From Kocuria soli (GTDB taxonomy: Bacteria; Actinomycetota; Actinomycetes; Actinomycetales; Micrococcaceae): 64,000 nt of DNA. Below are positions 38,035-47,838 of this stretch, piece after piece. Below the pieces are notes generated by a model. It saw only the letters and a program-made list of their open reading frames with translations, was not told the DNA's origin and did not search any database. The DNA lies in contig NZ_RKMF01000012.1 of the NCBI RefSeq assembly GCF_003797835.1, positions 52,967 through 116,966 of the forward strand, in the 5' to 3' direction. Position 1 is the first letter of the stretch; every line of letters begins with the position of its first letter. The position numbers and the translations under genes are program-made.

Positions 38035-38970
38035 GTGAGCATTCCGGAACGCCTCGCCGAATCCGTTCTGTCCAACCCCCGAGCCGATCGGGTCCGGACC
38101 GTAGCGGGTTTGGCGAGGCGTTCCGCGCGTTCCAAGCACGGACTGTTCCTGGCCGAGGGGCCGCAGAACGTCCGGGAGGCTTTGGCTGCCCACCTGGACC
38201 GCAGCACGGGGACGACGGCGATCGACGTCCCCGAACTGGACGCCCTGTACGTGACGGAAGACTGCCTGCAACACCACCCCGACATCGCGGAACTGGTGAG
38301 CCGGGCGGTCTCCGACGGGGCCTCGGATGTCCCTGGTGGGCAGCGGGTCTTCGTCCGCCTGGTGACGGACGAGGTGCTGCGTGCCATGTCCGATGCGCAG
38401 TCACCCCAGGGGGCGATCGCGGTGTGCCGCGTAGCTGCCCAGGTTCTCCCCGACGTCCTGGGCGGCGCTCGCCTCACGGCCGTCCTGTGCCGCGTCCAGG
38501 ATCCCGGAAATGCGGGGACGATCATCCGGGCGGCGGATGCCGCCGGCGCCGACGCCGTCGTGCTGACCACCGGGTCCGTCGACCTCTTCAACCCCAAGAC
38601 CGTGCGCTCGACCGCCGGTTCGCTGTTCCACCTGCCCGTGGTGTCGGGTGTTGAGTTCGGTGACCTCGTGGAGGTTGTCGGTGTCTCCGGGGCCCAACTG
38701 CTGGCCGCGGACGGATACGCGCCGCTTGATCTGGACACCCTCCAGGATGCCTCCGTGTCCGGTGCTGCCGCGCCGTGTGACCTCTCGGCGCCGACCGCCT
38801 GGCTGTTCGGCAACGAGGCGCAGGGCTTGTCCGAACAAGAGAAAGCCGCCGCAGCCCATCGCGTGGCCGTGCCCCTGTACGGGCGGGCCGAATCGCTCAA
38901 CGTGGGGACCGCTGCCACGCTGTGCCTCTACGCATCCGCCAGGGCTCAGCGGAGAGGGGCGTCGTCGTGA
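38035..38970 (+). CDS. TrmH/SpoU-family RNA 2'-O-methyltransferase
   Basis: 311-residue knotted (SPOUT) methyltransferase. The N-terminal substrate-binding part has ARRSARSKHGLFLAEGPQNV. The three SpoU motifs are QDPGNAGTIIRAADAAGADA, TAWLFGNEAQGLSEQE and VAVPLYGRAESLNVGTAATL. Gene order after rplT is conserved in Actinobacteria. The target (23S rRNA or tRNA) is not certain. No clear ribosome site precedes GTG 38035; it lies 23 bases after rplT. It overlaps the Nudix gene by four bases. Confidence 0.92.
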   Translation: MSIPERLAESVLSNPRADRVRTVAGLARRSARSKHGLFLAEGPQNVREALAAHLDRSTGTTAIDVPELDALYVTEDCLQHHPDIAELVSRAVSDGASDVPGGQRVFVRLVTDEVLRAMSDAQSPQGAIAVCRVAAQVLPDVLGGARLTAVLCRVQDPGNAGTIIRAADAAGADAVVLTTGSVDLFNPKTVRSTAGSLFHLPVVSGVEFGDLVEVVGVSGAQLLAADGYAPLDLDTLQDASVSGAAAPCDLSAPTAWLFGNEAQGLSEQEKAAAAHRVAVPLYGRAESLNVGTAATLCLYASARAQRRGASS

Positions 38971-39437
38971 CCGAAGAGATCGGGCCGGAGCACGTCTTCC
39001 GGACACAGGTGGTGGGCGCCGCCGTCCTCGATGACGCGGAGAACCCCACCCATTTCCTGGCCGCCCAGCGGGCGTACCCGGAGACCCTGCGAGGCATGTG
39101 GGAGTTCCCCGGGGGCAAAGCGGACCCCGATGATGCCTCCTGCGAAGCCGCGTTGATCCGAGAGTGTTCCGAGGAACTCGACGTCCAGTTGCGCCTGCTG
39201 GACGAAATCCCCGGACCGCACGCCCAGGGCTGGCCGCTCAAGGAGTCCTCGGCCATGCGGGTCTGGACCGCCGTGGTCACCGGCGGCGAACTGATGCTCG
39301 GCCCCCAGTACGACGGCGCCGACCACCTGGATCTGCGCTGGATCCCGCTGCACGACGACGGCGCAGCCGCCCGGGACCTCGAATGGATCCCGGCCGACCG
39401 TCCGATCGTGGAAGCCTTGCTCGCCCGGCTCCGCTGA
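38967..39437 (+). CDS. Nudix hydrolase, MutT-like
   Basis: 156-residue (deoxy)nucleoside-triphosphate pyrophosphohydrolase. RGMWEFPGGKADPDDASCEA leads into ALIRECSEELDV, the Nudix box. Asp takes the place of the first Glu (PDD) and of the Gly after EEL, while the metal-binding REXXEE is intact. QTQVVGAAVLDD-like N-terminal and LDLRWIPL C-terminal strands match MutT. An 8-oxo-dGTP sanitising role is likely but not proven. GTG 38967 is coupled to the upstream gene's stop. Confidence 0.87.
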   Translation: MTEEIGPEHVFRTQVVGAAVLDDAENPTHFLAAQRAYPETLRGMWEFPGGKADPDDASCEAALIRECSEELDVQLRLLDEIPGPHAQGWPLKESSAMRVWTAVVTGGELMLGPQYDGADHLDLRWIPLHDDGAAARDLEWIPADRPIVEALLARLR

Positions 39438-39447
39438 GCCCTTTCCT

Positions 39448-39520
39448 CCCCGTCGACCACACCGCTGGTTGCGACCACACCGCGTGTCCGGGGTGCGGTC
39501 GACGGGAAACGGTGTGGTCG
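39448..39520. terminator. Complex repeat/hairpin region after the Nudix gene
   Basis: CCCGTCGACC (39449-39458) pairs with GGTCGACGGG (39497-39506). Inside, GACCACACCGC occurs twice (39455-39465, 39473-39483), and CGACCACACC is found inverted as GGTGTGGTCG at 39511-39520. Either repeat copy could pair with the inverted copy, so alternative folds exist. It probably ends the infC-Nudix transcript; a regulatory role for pheST is possible. Confidence 0.55.
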
Positions 39521-39541
39521 GCGGAAGGAACGGGAACTCGG

Positions 39542-39695
39542 TAGACTGTGTCCGGCCCGTGGCAGGAGTGACCTCGGGTCATTCCGCGCGTGGTGCGCCC
39601 TGCCAACGGGGACTCCGGTGAATCGACCCGGCCTCTGACGGCCGAGGCGGCTCCACCCGGAGCGCGCGTACCGAAAGCAGAGGTCAAGAAGCCGC
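39542..39695 (+). promoter_or_regulatory. pheST promoter and leader
   Basis: TAGACT (39542-39547) is a likely -10, giving a leader of ~140 bases. GGCAGGAGTGACCTCGGGTC in it could form short stems. No T-box specifier, U-tract terminator or Phe-rich leader peptide is evident to me. Confidence 0.4.
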
Positions 39696-40814
39696 ATGTC
39701 CCAGAGCACGCCAGAACCGACACCGGAGAAGGACCCGGCCGAACCCCAGTCCGTCCAGACCGACGCCCCAGCGGATCCCGCCGTCGATCCCACGGACGAA
39801 GCAGCGGTGAACGCGGCGGTCGATCAGGCTCTGGCCGCCATCGACGCCGCCACGGACCTGGACCAGCTCAAGGTCGCCCGGCTGGCGCACACGGGGGAGA
39901 AGTCCCCGCTGGCCCTGGGCAACCGCGCGATCGGCAAGCTCCCCAAGGACCAGAAGGCCGTTGCGGGCAAGCTCATGGGACAGGCCCGCGGCCGCGTGAA
40001 CAAGGCCGTTGCCGCCCGCCAGGAAGTCCTGGAGGCGGAGCACGCCGAACGGATCCTGGTCGAAGAGGCCGTGGACGTCACGGCCGCCGGACGACGACGT
40101 CGCATCGGCGGCCGTCACCCCATCAGCATGCTCATGGACCGTGCGGCGGAGATCTTCGTCGGCATGGGCTGGGAAGTGGCCGAAGGCCCCGAGGTCGAGT
40201 CCGAGTGGTACAACTTCGACTCCCTGAACTTCAAGCCCGATCACCCCGCCCGCCAGCTGCAGGACACGTTCTTCGTGGATCCGCCGGAATCGCACCTGGT
40301 CCTGCGCACCCACACCTCTCCGGTGCAGATGCGCTCGCTGCTCTCGCGCGAAGTCCCGATCTACGTGGTGGCCCCGGGCCGTGTGTTCCGTACCGATGAA
40401 CTCGATGCCACGCACACGCCGGTGTTCCACCAGATCGAGGGCCTGGCCGTGGACAAGGGCCTGGCCATGTCCGATCTCAAGGGCACGCTGGAGCACTTCG
40501 CGCGCCAGATGCTCGGCCCAGAGGCCGAGATCCGGCTGCGTCCCAACTACTTCCCGTTCACTGAACCCTCCGCCGAGATGGACGTCTGGCACCCGAACGC
40601 CAAGGGCGGCCCCCGGTGGATCGAATGGGGCGGTTGCGGCATGGTCCACCCCAACGTGTTGCGTTCGGCCGGCGTTGACCCGGAGGTCTACTCGGGCTTC
40701 GCGTTCGGCATGGGGATCGACCGCACCCTGATGTTCCGTAACAACGTCCCCGACATGCACGACATCGTCGAGGGCGACATCCGCTTCAGCCAGCACTTCG
40801 GAATGGAGGTCTGA
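39696..40814 (+). CDS. pheS: Phenylalanyl-tRNA synthetase, alpha subunit
   Basis: Class II synthetase catalytic subunit, 372 residues. A ~35-residue acidic leader precedes the coiled-coil arm ([20 protein letters not shown]). Motif 2 is VYVV-type in [20 protein letters not shown], then [16 protein letters not shown]. Motif 3 is [29 protein letters not shown] binds substrate. The Ala-to-Gly site that gives p-Cl-Phe tolerance reads Ala here (FAFGMG). pheT begins one base after its stop. Confidence 0.97.
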   Translation: MSQSTPEPTPEKDPAEPQSVQTDAPADPAVDPTDEAAVNAAVDQALAAIDAATDLDQLKVARLAHTGEKSPLALGNRAIGKLPKDQKAVAGKLMGQARGRVNKAVAARQEVLEAEHAERILVEEAVDVTAAGRRRRIGGRHPISMLMDRAAEIFVGMGWEVAEGPEVESEWYNFDSLNFKPDHPARQLQDTFFVDPPESHLVLRTHTSPVQMRSLLSREVPIYVVAPGRVFRTDELDATHTPVFHQIEGLAVDKGLAMSDLKGTLEHFARQMLGPEAEIRLRPNYFPFTEPSAEMDVWHPNAKGGPRWIEWGGCGMVHPNVLRSAGVDPEVYSGFAFGMGIDRTLMFRNNVPDMHDIVEGDIRFSQHFGMEV

Positions 40815-40815
40815 G

Positions 40816-43404
40816 ATGCGCATTCCTTTGTCATGGCTGCGTGAGTACGCGCCGGTCCCGCAGGAGGCCACCGCCGAGCAGGTGCTCGAAACCATGGTTT
40901 CGATCGGCTTCGAGGAAGAAGAGGTCCACCGGCCCACGGACGAGATCTCCGGCCCCGTCGTCGTGGGTCAGGTCCTGAGCCGCGAGCCGGAGGAACACTC
41001 CAATGGCAAGACCATCAACTGGTGCCAGGTCCGCGTGGTCCCGGAAGGCCAGGAGCAGACGCTCACCGGCAAGGGCATCGACCCGTCCGGTGTGCAGGGC
41101 ATCGTGTGCGGCGCGCACAACTTCGAGGTCGGGGACAAGGTGGTCGTCACCCTGCCCGGTGCCGTCCTGCCCGGTGACTTCCGCATCACCCCGCGCAAGA
41201 CCTACGGCCACACCTCGGCCGGCATGATCGCCTCCGTTCGGGAGTTGGGCATCGGCGACGACCACGACGGCATCCTGGTGCTCTCCCGAATCGGACTCGA
41301 TCCCGAACTCGGCACGGATGCGCTCGATCTGCTGGGGCTCTACGACGAGGCCGCCGAGATCAACGTGACCCCCGACCGCGGGTACGGCTTCTCGATCCGT
41401 GGCGTGGCCCGCGAGTACTGCCACGCCGTGAATGAACCCTTCCACGACTTCGTCCTCGACGCCGCAGAGCGCGCACCGGAGGCCACCGACGACGGCGGAC
41501 ACCCCGTTGAGCTGGCCGACCAGGCACCGATCAACGGCGTGTCCGGATGCGACCGGTTCGTCACCCGCGTGGTCAAGGGCATCGATCCCTCCCGTCCCAC
41601 GCCGACCTGGATGGCCTCGCGCCTGCGCCTGGCCGGCATCCGCTCGCTGAGCCTGCCCGTGGACATCTCCAACTACGTCATGCTCGAATTCGGGCAGCCG
41701 CTGCACTTCTACGACCGTGCCAAGGTGGACGGAGCGATCGTGGTGCGCCGGGCACAGGCGGGCGAGAGCCTGACCACGCTGGACGACAAGCAGCGCACCC
41801 TGGACACCGAGGACCTGCTCATCACCGATGCCTCCGGTCCGATCGGCATCGCCGGCGTCATGGGAGGGGCCTCCACCGAGGTGGGGGCGGAGACCACCGA
41901 CGTCCTGGTCGAGGCCGCCCGCTTCGACCCCATCACGATCGCTCGCTCCGCGCGTCGGCACCGACTGCCCTCGGAGGCCTCCAAGCGTTTCGAGCGGTCG
42001 GTGGACCCGGAGATCCAGGCTGCGGCGGCCCAGCGCGCCGTCGAACTCCTGGTGGAACTGGCCGGCGGAACGGCCGAGCCGGGTGCGGGTGACGTTCGTG
42101 TCGAGCGCCCCCGGACCGAAGTCGTCCGTCTCCCGGCCGACTACGTCTCCGAGCGCGTGGGGGTGGACTACACCCCGGAGCGCGTCGAGCAACTGCTGAC
42201 CCGCATCGGGTGCACCGTGCACCGTGCGGCGGCCACCGGCTCGACCGGCAACGACGACGCAGCCGCCTGGCTGGTCACCCCGCCGTCCTGGCGTGCCGAC
42301 CTGATCGCACCCGAGGACCTGGCGGAGGAGGTCGCCCGGCTGGACGGGTACGACAAGATCCCGTCCCGCCTGCCCATCGCCCCTCCCGGACGCGGTCTGA
42401 CCCGCCGTCAGATCGGGCGCAAGCGCGTGCTGACCAGCCTGGCCGCAGCCGGCCTGACCGAGGTGCTGAGCTATCCGTTCGCCGCCGAGGAGGAGAACAC
42501 CCTGTGGGGCACTCCGTCCGCCGAACAGGCCATCGCGGGCGTCCAGCTGCACAACCCGATCTCCGAGGCCAAGGGGCGGCTGCGTGTCTCCGTGCTTCCC
42601 GGCCTGTTGGACACGCTGCGGCGCAATCACGCCCGCGGCTTCAGGGACCTTGCCCTGTTCGAAGCCGGGCTGGTGTTCCTGCCGGGCGAGCAGCTTGGCT
42701 CCGCCCACGTGCCCCCGGGGGCGGTCAAGCTCGAGCAGTCCGTCCTGGACGAGATCAACGCCGGGATTCCGGACCAACCGCTGCGCGTCGGCATCGTGTT
42801 GGCGGGCAACGACGCCGCGGCGGCCCCCGGTGTCAGCGCCCGTGCCTTCGACTGGCAGGACGCGCTGGACGACGCCCTCCTGGTGGGGCAGGCCCTCGGC
42901 GTCCGGCTGACCGTCGCTCAGGGCAAGCACCAGGCCTTCCACCCCGGGCGGACCGCAGAGTTGACCACCCCGGATGGTCAGCACGTCGGGTGGGCCGGTG
43001 AACTGCACCCGCAGGTGGTTCAACAGCTGAACCTGCCCGAACGGACGTGTGCGGCGGAACTGGACCTCGACGTCGTCCTGGCGGCCCAAGCAGAGGGTGT
43101 TCAGGCCCAGAGCCTGTCGGTCCAGACCGCCGCCACCCAGGACGTCGCGTTGTTGGTTGACGCAGAGCTTCCCGCCGCCGCGCTGGTGGACACTCTCACC
43201 GAAGGCGCGGGGGACCTCCTCGAGGAGGTCCGGGTGTTCGACGTCTACGAAGGTGACCGGATCGAATCGGGCAAGAAGTCCGTGGCACTCGCCATGCGCT
43301 TCCGTGCCCCGGACCGCACTCTCACGGCGGACGAGGCATCGGCCTCACGGCAGGCGGCGGTCGACCTGACGGCACAGCGCCACGGTGCGGTCCTGCGCGG
43401 CTGA
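40816..43404 (+). CDS. pheT: Phenylalanyl-tRNA synthetase, beta subunit
   Basis: 862-residue structural and editing subunit. Domains in order: an N-terminal EMAP/tRNA-binding fold (VVVGQVLSREPEEHSNGKTI, KTYGHTSAGMIASVRELGIG), B3/B4 editing (HFYDRAKVDGAIVVRRAQAG), B5 (LPADYVSERVGVDYTPERVE), a catalytic-like core (RKRVLTSLAAAGLTEVLSYP) and the C-terminal anticodon-binding FDX-ACB domain (DVALLVDAELPAAALVDTLT). Length is normal. It is translated from the same mRNA as pheS. Confidence 0.97.
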   Translation: MRIPLSWLREYAPVPQEATAEQVLETMVSIGFEEEEVHRPTDEISGPVVVGQVLSREPEEHSNGKTINWCQVRVVPEGQEQTLTGKGIDPSGVQGIVCGAHNFEVGDKVVVTLPGAVLPGDFRITPRKTYGHTSAGMIASVRELGIGDDHDGILVLSRIGLDPELGTDALDLLGLYDEAAEINVTPDRGYGFSIRGVAREYCHAVNEPFHDFVLDAAERAPEATDDGGHPVELADQAPINGVSGCDRFVTRVVKGIDPSRPTPTWMASRLRLAGIRSLSLPVDISNYVMLEFGQPLHFYDRAKVDGAIVVRRAQAGESLTTLDDKQRTLDTEDLLITDASGPIGIAGVMGGASTEVGAETTDVLVEAARFDPITIARSARRHRLPSEASKRFERSVDPEIQAAAAQRAVELLVELAGGTAEPGAGDVRVERPRTEVVRLPADYVSERVGVDYTPERVEQLLTRIGCTVHRAAATGSTGNDDAAAWLVTPPSWRADLIAPEDLAEEVARLDGYDKIPSRLPIAPPGRGLTRRQIGRKRVLTSLAAAGLTEVLSYPFAAEEENTLWGTPSAEQAIAGVQLHNPISEAKGRLRVSVLPGLLDTLRRNHARGFRDLALFEAGLVFLPGEQLGSAHVPPGAVKLEQSVLDEINAGIPDQPLRVGIVLAGNDAAAAPGVSARAFDWQDALDDALLVGQALGVRLTVAQGKHQAFHPGRTAELTTPDGQHVGWAGELHPQVVQQLNLPERTCAAELDLDVVLAAQAEGVQAQSLSVQTAATQDVALLVDAELPAAALVDTLTEGAGDLLEEVRVFDVYEGDRIESGKKSVALAMRFRAPDRTLTADEASASRQAAVDLTAQRHGAVLRG

Positions 43405-43542
43405 GGCTCACCGCCCACACTTCGCGCGATACCGTGGGGTGCAATGCGGGTCCCCCATCGACCACCCAGGTCCCGGCGGGCGGGAGCCGAGCGAACCCTG
43501 AGGTATCGGGCCACGTCCACAAGACCCCGGCAGGAGCACTGA

Positions 43543-44268
43543 ATGGAAAAGCACAATCTCTTCGACGACGGCAGCGAGGAATCCGACCTGCTGGGGGGAG
43601 AGGCCGTGCCGGAGCGCGAGGAAAGCCCGGAGGCCGACGCCGCGGAGAGCAGGGAGTCCCAGGACGGGGACTCCCGCGGGGACGACCCCCTGCAGGGCTT
43701 TTCAAGGCTTGACGCGGACAATGCCTCGGATTCTTCCGTGACCTGGTCCTCCGTCGCTGTGGCCGTGGCGGGACTGTTGCTGGCGGTCCTGCTCATCGCC
43801 TTTTCCTACAACGCGTTCCAGCGTGCCGATCAGTTGCGGGGCTGGGCCAACCAGACCTGGGTGGTCAGCGGCCAGTACTCGAACATGACCAATGCCCTGG
43901 AGGGCACCGGCTACAACCCCGTCTACCAGATCACCCTTCCCCAGGACGACGAGATCGGTGACCAGCGGTTCGACTCCGGTATGGCCGACCCGTACATCCC
44001 GCGTCCGGGTGAGGCGGTCGAGGTCCGCGGTGAAGGCACGGGCGAGGTCACGGACGACTTCGAACAGAGCGCCGACATCGTGCTGGGCGTCGAGGACGAC
44101 ACGCTCCAGGTGCTGGCCACGGAGAAGGACGGGAAGCTCGACGGCGGAGTCACCGATCGCTCCGTGACCCAACAGCAGGTCAAGGGCTGGCTGTGGGCGG
44201 TGGCCGGTGTGGCGACTCTGGGCCTCGGCATTGCCGGCGCGATGTGGATGCGCCGTCGGAATCGCTGA
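43543..44268 (+). CDS. Two-span membrane protein of unknown function
   Basis: 241 residues. A very acidic N-terminus (~60 residues, D/E/S-rich) leads to a first span about 66-88 (VTWSSVAVAVAGLLLAVLLI). An extracytoplasmic domain of about 125 residues follows, with PDD-type acidic loops, then a second span about 218-236 (WLWAVAGVATLGLGIAGAMW) and a basic MRRRNR end. Topology is thus both ends inside. CAGGAG lies 6 bases before the ATG. I recognise no family. The position between pheT and the arg cluster gives no functional clue. Confidence 0.7.
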   Translation: MEKHNLFDDGSEESDLLGGEAVPEREESPEADAAESRESQDGDSRGDDPLQGFSRLDADNASDSSVTWSSVAVAVAGLLLAVLLIAFSYNAFQRADQLRGWANQTWVVSGQYSNMTNALEGTGYNPVYQITLPQDDEIGDQRFDSGMADPYIPRPGEAVEVRGEGTGEVTDDFEQSADIVLGVEDDTLQVLATEKDGKLDGGVTDRSVTQQQVKGWLWAVAGVATLGLGIAGAMWMRRRNR

Positions 44269-44278
44269 CGAGCAGGCT

Positions 44279-44334
44279 TGAACGCCGAGGGGGTGTCCGG
44301 TTCCCGCGGGAACCGGACACCCCCTCGGCGTTCA
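44279..44334. terminator. 56-nt perfect palindrome, bidirectional terminator
   Basis: The arms are 28 bp and directly adjacent: the left arm begins TGAACGCCGAGGGGGTGTCC and the right arm is its exact complement ending in GGCGTTCA. It fills the space between two convergent genes. No T-tract flanks it. Such a long perfect palindrome would act equally on both strands, and in DNA could form a cruciform. Confidence 0.85.
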
Positions 44335-44340
44335 GTGCTG

Positions 44341-45300
44341 TCAGGGCACCAGCAGGAGCTTCCCCTGGGTGTTGCGCGACTCCAGGTCGGTGTGGGCGGA
44401 GGCCGCGTCGGCCAACGAATAGCTGCCACCCACGCGGACCCGCAGACCGGCGTCGACGGCCTCGAAGAGCTCCCGAGCGCGCCACTGCAGTTCCTCGGGT
44501 GTGCGCAGGTAGGCGTTCAGGGAGGGGCGGGTGACGTAGAGCGACCCCATGGCGTTCAACCGTTGCAGGTCGAACGGCGGGACCTGCCCGGAGGCACCAC
44601 CGAAGAGCACCACGGTGCCGCGGGTCTTGACCGCCGCCAACGATTCGTCGAAGGTCGTTCGGCCCACGGAGTCGTACGCCACGTCGGCCCCTTCTCCGTC
44701 GGTGAGTTCCAGGACCGCGTCGGCAAAGCCTTCGTAGGGCAGGACGTGATCGGCACCCAGCTGCCGAGCGGTCTCCGCCTTCTCCGGGGAGGAGGTCAAA
44801 CCGATCACGGTGGCGCCCAGCTGCTTCATGAGCTGGATCGCGAGACCGCCCACACCACCGGCTGCTGCCGTGATGACGGCTGTGGTCTCCGGGCCGACCT
44901 CGTAGGTGGACCGGGTCAGGTAGTGCGCCGTGAAGCCCTGCAACGGGAGGGCCCCGGCGTCGTCGTCGCTGATCGTGTCGGGAACCAGCACGGCCTGATC
45001 CGCGTTGACCAGGAACTGTTCCGCGTAGGTGCCGGAGCCCTGGGAGGTCATGACGCGCTGCCCCACGGCCAACGATTCCACGCCCTCGCCCACGGCCGCG
45101 ACCACTCCGGCTCCCTCGGAGCCGGGCAGGAACGGGAGATCGACGTCGTAGACGCCTTCGCGCTGGTAGGTCTCGATGAAATTGACGCCCGTGCGTGACG
45201 TCGTGACCAGGATCTGACCCGGTCCCGGCGTGGGGGCGTCGGTGTCCTCGAAGGTCAGGACCTCCGGGCCACCGTGATCGTGAATTCGGATTGCGCGCAT
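44341..45300 (-). CDS. NADPH:quinone oxidoreductase family (zinc-free MDR)
   Basis: 319-residue medium-chain reductase of the quinone oxidoreductase type. MRAIRIHDHGGPEVL starts it; TGVNFIETYQREGVY, LPFLPGSEGAGVVAAVGEGV and the cofactor loop AAAGGVGGLAIQLMKQLGA follow, then DVAYDSVGRTTFDESL. No zinc-site cysteines are seen. GGAGTGG precedes the ATG on the minus strand. It is divergent from argC, so the 135-base gap holds both promoters; it could share ArgR influence but has no role in arginine synthesis. Confidence 0.93.
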   Translation of the reverse strand: MRAIRIHDHGGPEVLTFEDTDAPTPGPGQILVTTSRTGVNFIETYQREGVYDVDLPFLPGSEGAGVVAAVGEGVESLAVGQRVMTSQGSGTYAEQFLVNADQAVLVPDTISDDDAGALPLQGFTAHYLTRSTYEVGPETTAVITAAAGGVGGLAIQLMKQLGATVIGLTSSPEKAETARQLGADHVLPYEGFADAVLELTDGEGADVAYDSVGRTTFDESLAAVKTRGTVVLFGGASGQVPPFDLQRLNAMGSLYVTRPSLNAYLRTPEELQWRARELFEAVDAGLRVRVGGSYSLADAASAHTDLESRNTQGKLLLVP

Positions 45301-45389
45301 CGATCCACTCCTAACGGGCTGCTGCCACGTGTCGTACGTCGTCGTGACTCGAGCCTATCCCCGTTGACGGAGCGGCACACGGTGGGGAT

Positions 45390-45423
45390 TGTATAAATAT
45401 CGACAGCAATGCATAACTTTGCG
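45390..45423 (+). promoter_or_regulatory. Paired ArgR boxes upstream of argC
   Basis: With TGNAT-N4-ATNCA as the box pattern, TGTATAAATATCGA (45390-45403) has one mismatch and TGCATAACTTTGCG (45410-45423) two. Their starts are 20 bp apart, about two helical turns, as expected for a hexameric ArgR. They abut the argC -10 candidate at 45424. Confidence 0.65.
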
Positions 45424-45435
45424 TATGGTGGGTCC
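45424..45435 (+). promoter_or_regulatory. Leaderless-type promoter element of argC
   Basis: TATGGT (45424-45429) lies 6 bases before ATG 45436, directly after the ArgR boxes. Confidence 0.5.
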
Positions 45436-46488
45436 ATGACGATTTCCGTTGCTGTTTCCGGCGCCACCGGCTACGCGGGAGGGGAAGTCCTCCGGCTGCT
45501 CACGGCCCACCCCGACGTGCAGATCGGTGCGGTGGCCGCCCACTCCAAGGCGGGTCAGCGCCTCGGCGACCTGCAGCCGCACCTGCACGAGCTCGCCGAT
45601 CGTGTGCTCACGGATTCCAGCGTGGAGTCCCTGGCCGGTCACGACGTCGTCTTCCTCGCGTTGCCGCACGGGGCCTCGGGGGAGATCGCGGCTCAACTGC
45701 CGGCGGAGACCGTGGTGATCGACGCTGCCGCCGACCACCGACTGGAATCCGCCCGGGCCTGGCAGCAGTTCTACGGGTCCGAGCATGCCGGGACCTGGCC
45801 CTACGGCCTTCCCGAGATGATCGTGGACCCCTCCGGAACTCGCCAACGCAGCAGGCTCGAGGGCCAGTCGAGGATCGCCGTTCCGGGGTGCTACCCCACG
45901 GGCTCGCAGTTGGCTCTGGCACCCGCGGTGGCAGCGGGGGCGGTCGAACCCACCGACATCGTGATCGTGGCCGCGTCCGGAACCTCCGGTGCGGGGAAAT
46001 CCCTCAAGCCCCATCTGCTGGGTTCGGAGGTCATGGGCAACATGACCGCCTACGGCGTGGGCGGCGTGCACCGACACACTCCCGAGATCGAACAGGGTCT
46101 CGGCTGGGCCTCCGGGGGCAAGCAGGTCACGGTTTCCTTCACCCCCACCCTGGCCCCCATGCCGCGCGGCATACTGACGACGGCGACGGCGCGGCTCACC
46201 GGGGACGTCTCGGCAGCCGCGGTGCGCGAGCTCTACCTGGAGGCCTACGCGGACGAAGCCTTCGTGCACGTCCTGCCCGAGGGCCAGATCCCCACCACCA
46301 AGGCCACGGTGGGGTCCAACCACGTGCAACTCCAGGTGGTCGTGGACGAACGCGCGGGCCGGCTGATCATGGTCGCAGCGTTGGACAACCTCACCAAGGG
46401 CACCGCCGGCGGTGCCCTCCAATCCATGAACATCGCGCTCGGCCTGCCCGAACAGGCGGGGCTGACGCAGCAGGGAGTCGCACCGTGA
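45436..46488 (+). CDS. argC: N-acetyl-gamma-glutamyl-phosphate reductase
   Basis: Third step of arginine synthesis. The 350-residue product has the NADP loop [16 protein letters not shown] and the catalytic Cys152 in [48 protein letters not shown] and [16 protein letters not shown] complete the family pattern. An in-frame ATG at 45409 would add nine residues, but lies within the operator. The argJ GTG overlaps the stop (GTGA). First gene of argC-J-B-D-F-R. Confidence 0.98.
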   Translation: MTISVAVSGATGYAGGEVLRLLTAHPDVQIGAVAAHSKAGQRLGDLQPHLHELADRVLTDSSVESLAGHDVVFLALPHGASGEIAAQLPAETVVIDAAADHRLESARAWQQFYGSEHAGTWPYGLPEMIVDPSGTRQRSRLEGQSRIAVPGCYPTGSQLALAPAVAAGAVEPTDIVIVAASGTSGAGKSLKPHLLGSEVMGNMTAYGVGGVHRHTPEIEQGLGWASGGKQVTVSFTPTLAPMPRGILTTATARLTGDVSAAAVRELYLEAYADEAFVHVLPEGQIPTTKATVGSNHVQLQVVVDERAGRLIMVAALDNLTKGTAGGALQSMNIALGLPEQAGLTQQGVAP

Positions 46489-47720
46489 CCGCAGCCGAGC
46501 AAGCACCCCAGTACTCCTCCCAGAACCCGGGCCACGGCGTGGCGGTGGACACCGACCGCGGCGTGACGGCTGCCGGGGGCTTCCGTGCAGCCGGTGTCAC
46601 CGCGGGTTTCAAGCCGTCCGGCAAACCGGATTTCGCGCTCGTGGTCAATGACGGTCCGCAGTCCGCCGCGGCTGCCGTGTTCACCTCCAACCGGGTGGCC
46701 GCCGCGCCGGTGCACTGGTCGCGCCAGGTCGTTGCCGACGGGGCAGCGCGCGCCGTGATCCTGAACTCCGGCGGCGCCAACGCGTGCACGGGCCCGCAGG
46801 GCTTCCAGACCTCCCACACCACCGCCGAACTGGTCGGCGAAGCCTTGGAGGTCGGGGCGGGTGACGTCGTCGTGTGTTCCACCGGCCTGATCGGGGAACA
46901 GTTGCCGCTGCAGACCATCCGGGATGGCGTTCCGCTCGTCGTGGCGGCCCTGGCGGAGGGCGAGGCCGCGGGACTGGCCGCTGCCACGGCCATCATGACC
47001 ACGGACACCGTGCCCAAACAGGCAACCCACCGCAGTGCCGAGGGGTGGGGCGTTGGCGGAATGGCCAAAGGGGCCGGGATGCTGGCCCCGGGGCTGGCGA
47101 CCATGCTGGTGGTCATCACCACGGATGCCGAGCTCCCGGCCACCGTGCTGCAACGCTGCCTGGCCGAAGCCTGCGCGAGCACATTCGACCGCACCGATTC
47201 CGACGGTTGCATGTCCACGAACGACACCGTGGTCCTCATGGGTTCCGGGGCCTCGGGAGTGGCCCCCGAGGAGGCCGAATTCGTCCGCGCGCTGACGGCC
47301 GTGTGCCACAGCCTGGCCCAGCAACTCATCCGCGACGCCGAGGGAGCCTCCCACGACATCGCTGTCACCACGGTCAACGCCGTGAGTGCGGAGGAGGCCG
47401 AAGAGGTCTCCCGCAGCGTGGCCCGCTCCAACCTGTTCAAGACCGCCATCTTCGGCAACGACCCCAACTGGGGCCGCGTGCTCTCCGCGGTGGGCACCAC
47501 CTCGTCCGTGTTCGATCCGGACGAGCTGGACGTGAGCATCAACGGTGTGACCGTGTGCCGCGACGGCATGATCGGGGACTCGCGCGACGGCGTGGACCTG
47601 GCGGCGGCCCGTGAGGTCGAGGTCGTGATCGATCTGAAGGTCGGCGTGCACGAGGCGACCATCTGGACCAACGACCTCACCCACGACTACGTCGAGGAGA
47701 ACAGCGCCTACTCGACCTGA
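46485..47720 (+). CDS. argJ: Glutamate N-acetyltransferase (ornithine acetyltransferase)
   Basis: Recycles the acetyl group from acetylornithine to glutamate, which lets the pathway run as a cycle. The 411-residue precursor self-cleaves: the conserved site is [14 protein letters not shown], with nucleophile Thr206. [39 protein letters not shown] and [15 protein letters not shown] are typical. Whether it also does the first acetyl-CoA step cannot be told. GTG 46485 overlaps argC. Confidence 0.97.
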   Translation: MTAAEQAPQYSSQNPGHGVAVDTDRGVTAAGGFRAAGVTAGFKPSGKPDFALVVNDGPQSAAAAVFTSNRVAAAPVHWSRQVVADGAARAVILNSGGANACTGPQGFQTSHTTAELVGEALEVGAGDVVVCSTGLIGEQLPLQTIRDGVPLVVAALAEGEAAGLAAATAIMTTDTVPKQATHRSAEGWGVGGMAKGAGMLAPGLATMLVVITTDAELPATVLQRCLAEACASTFDRTDSDGCMSTNDTVVLMGSGASGVAPEEAEFVRALTAVCHSLAQQLIRDAEGASHDIAVTTVNAVSAEEAEEVSRSVARSNLFKTAIFGNDPNWGRVLSAVGTTSSVFDPDELDVSINGVTVCRDGMIGDSRDGVDLAAAREVEVVIDLKVGVHEATIWTNDLTHDYVEENSAYST

Positions 47721-47772
47721 TCGGCCTCCTCGGTCTCAGGCTGACCGGCCACACCGGCCACACGATCAGCCC

Positions 47773-47800
47773 CGCCCATCGTCGTACGCCCATCGTCGTC
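47773..47800. repeat. 14-bp tandem repeat before argB
   Basis: CGCCCATCGTCGT occurs twice in tandem with a 14-base period in the 118-base argJ-argB gap. GGCCACACC is also partly repeated just upstream. No function is suggested by the sequence. Confidence 0.5.
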
Positions 47801-47838
47801 CGTGCATCGCCACCCCGGTGCCGACAACAGGAGAGAAC

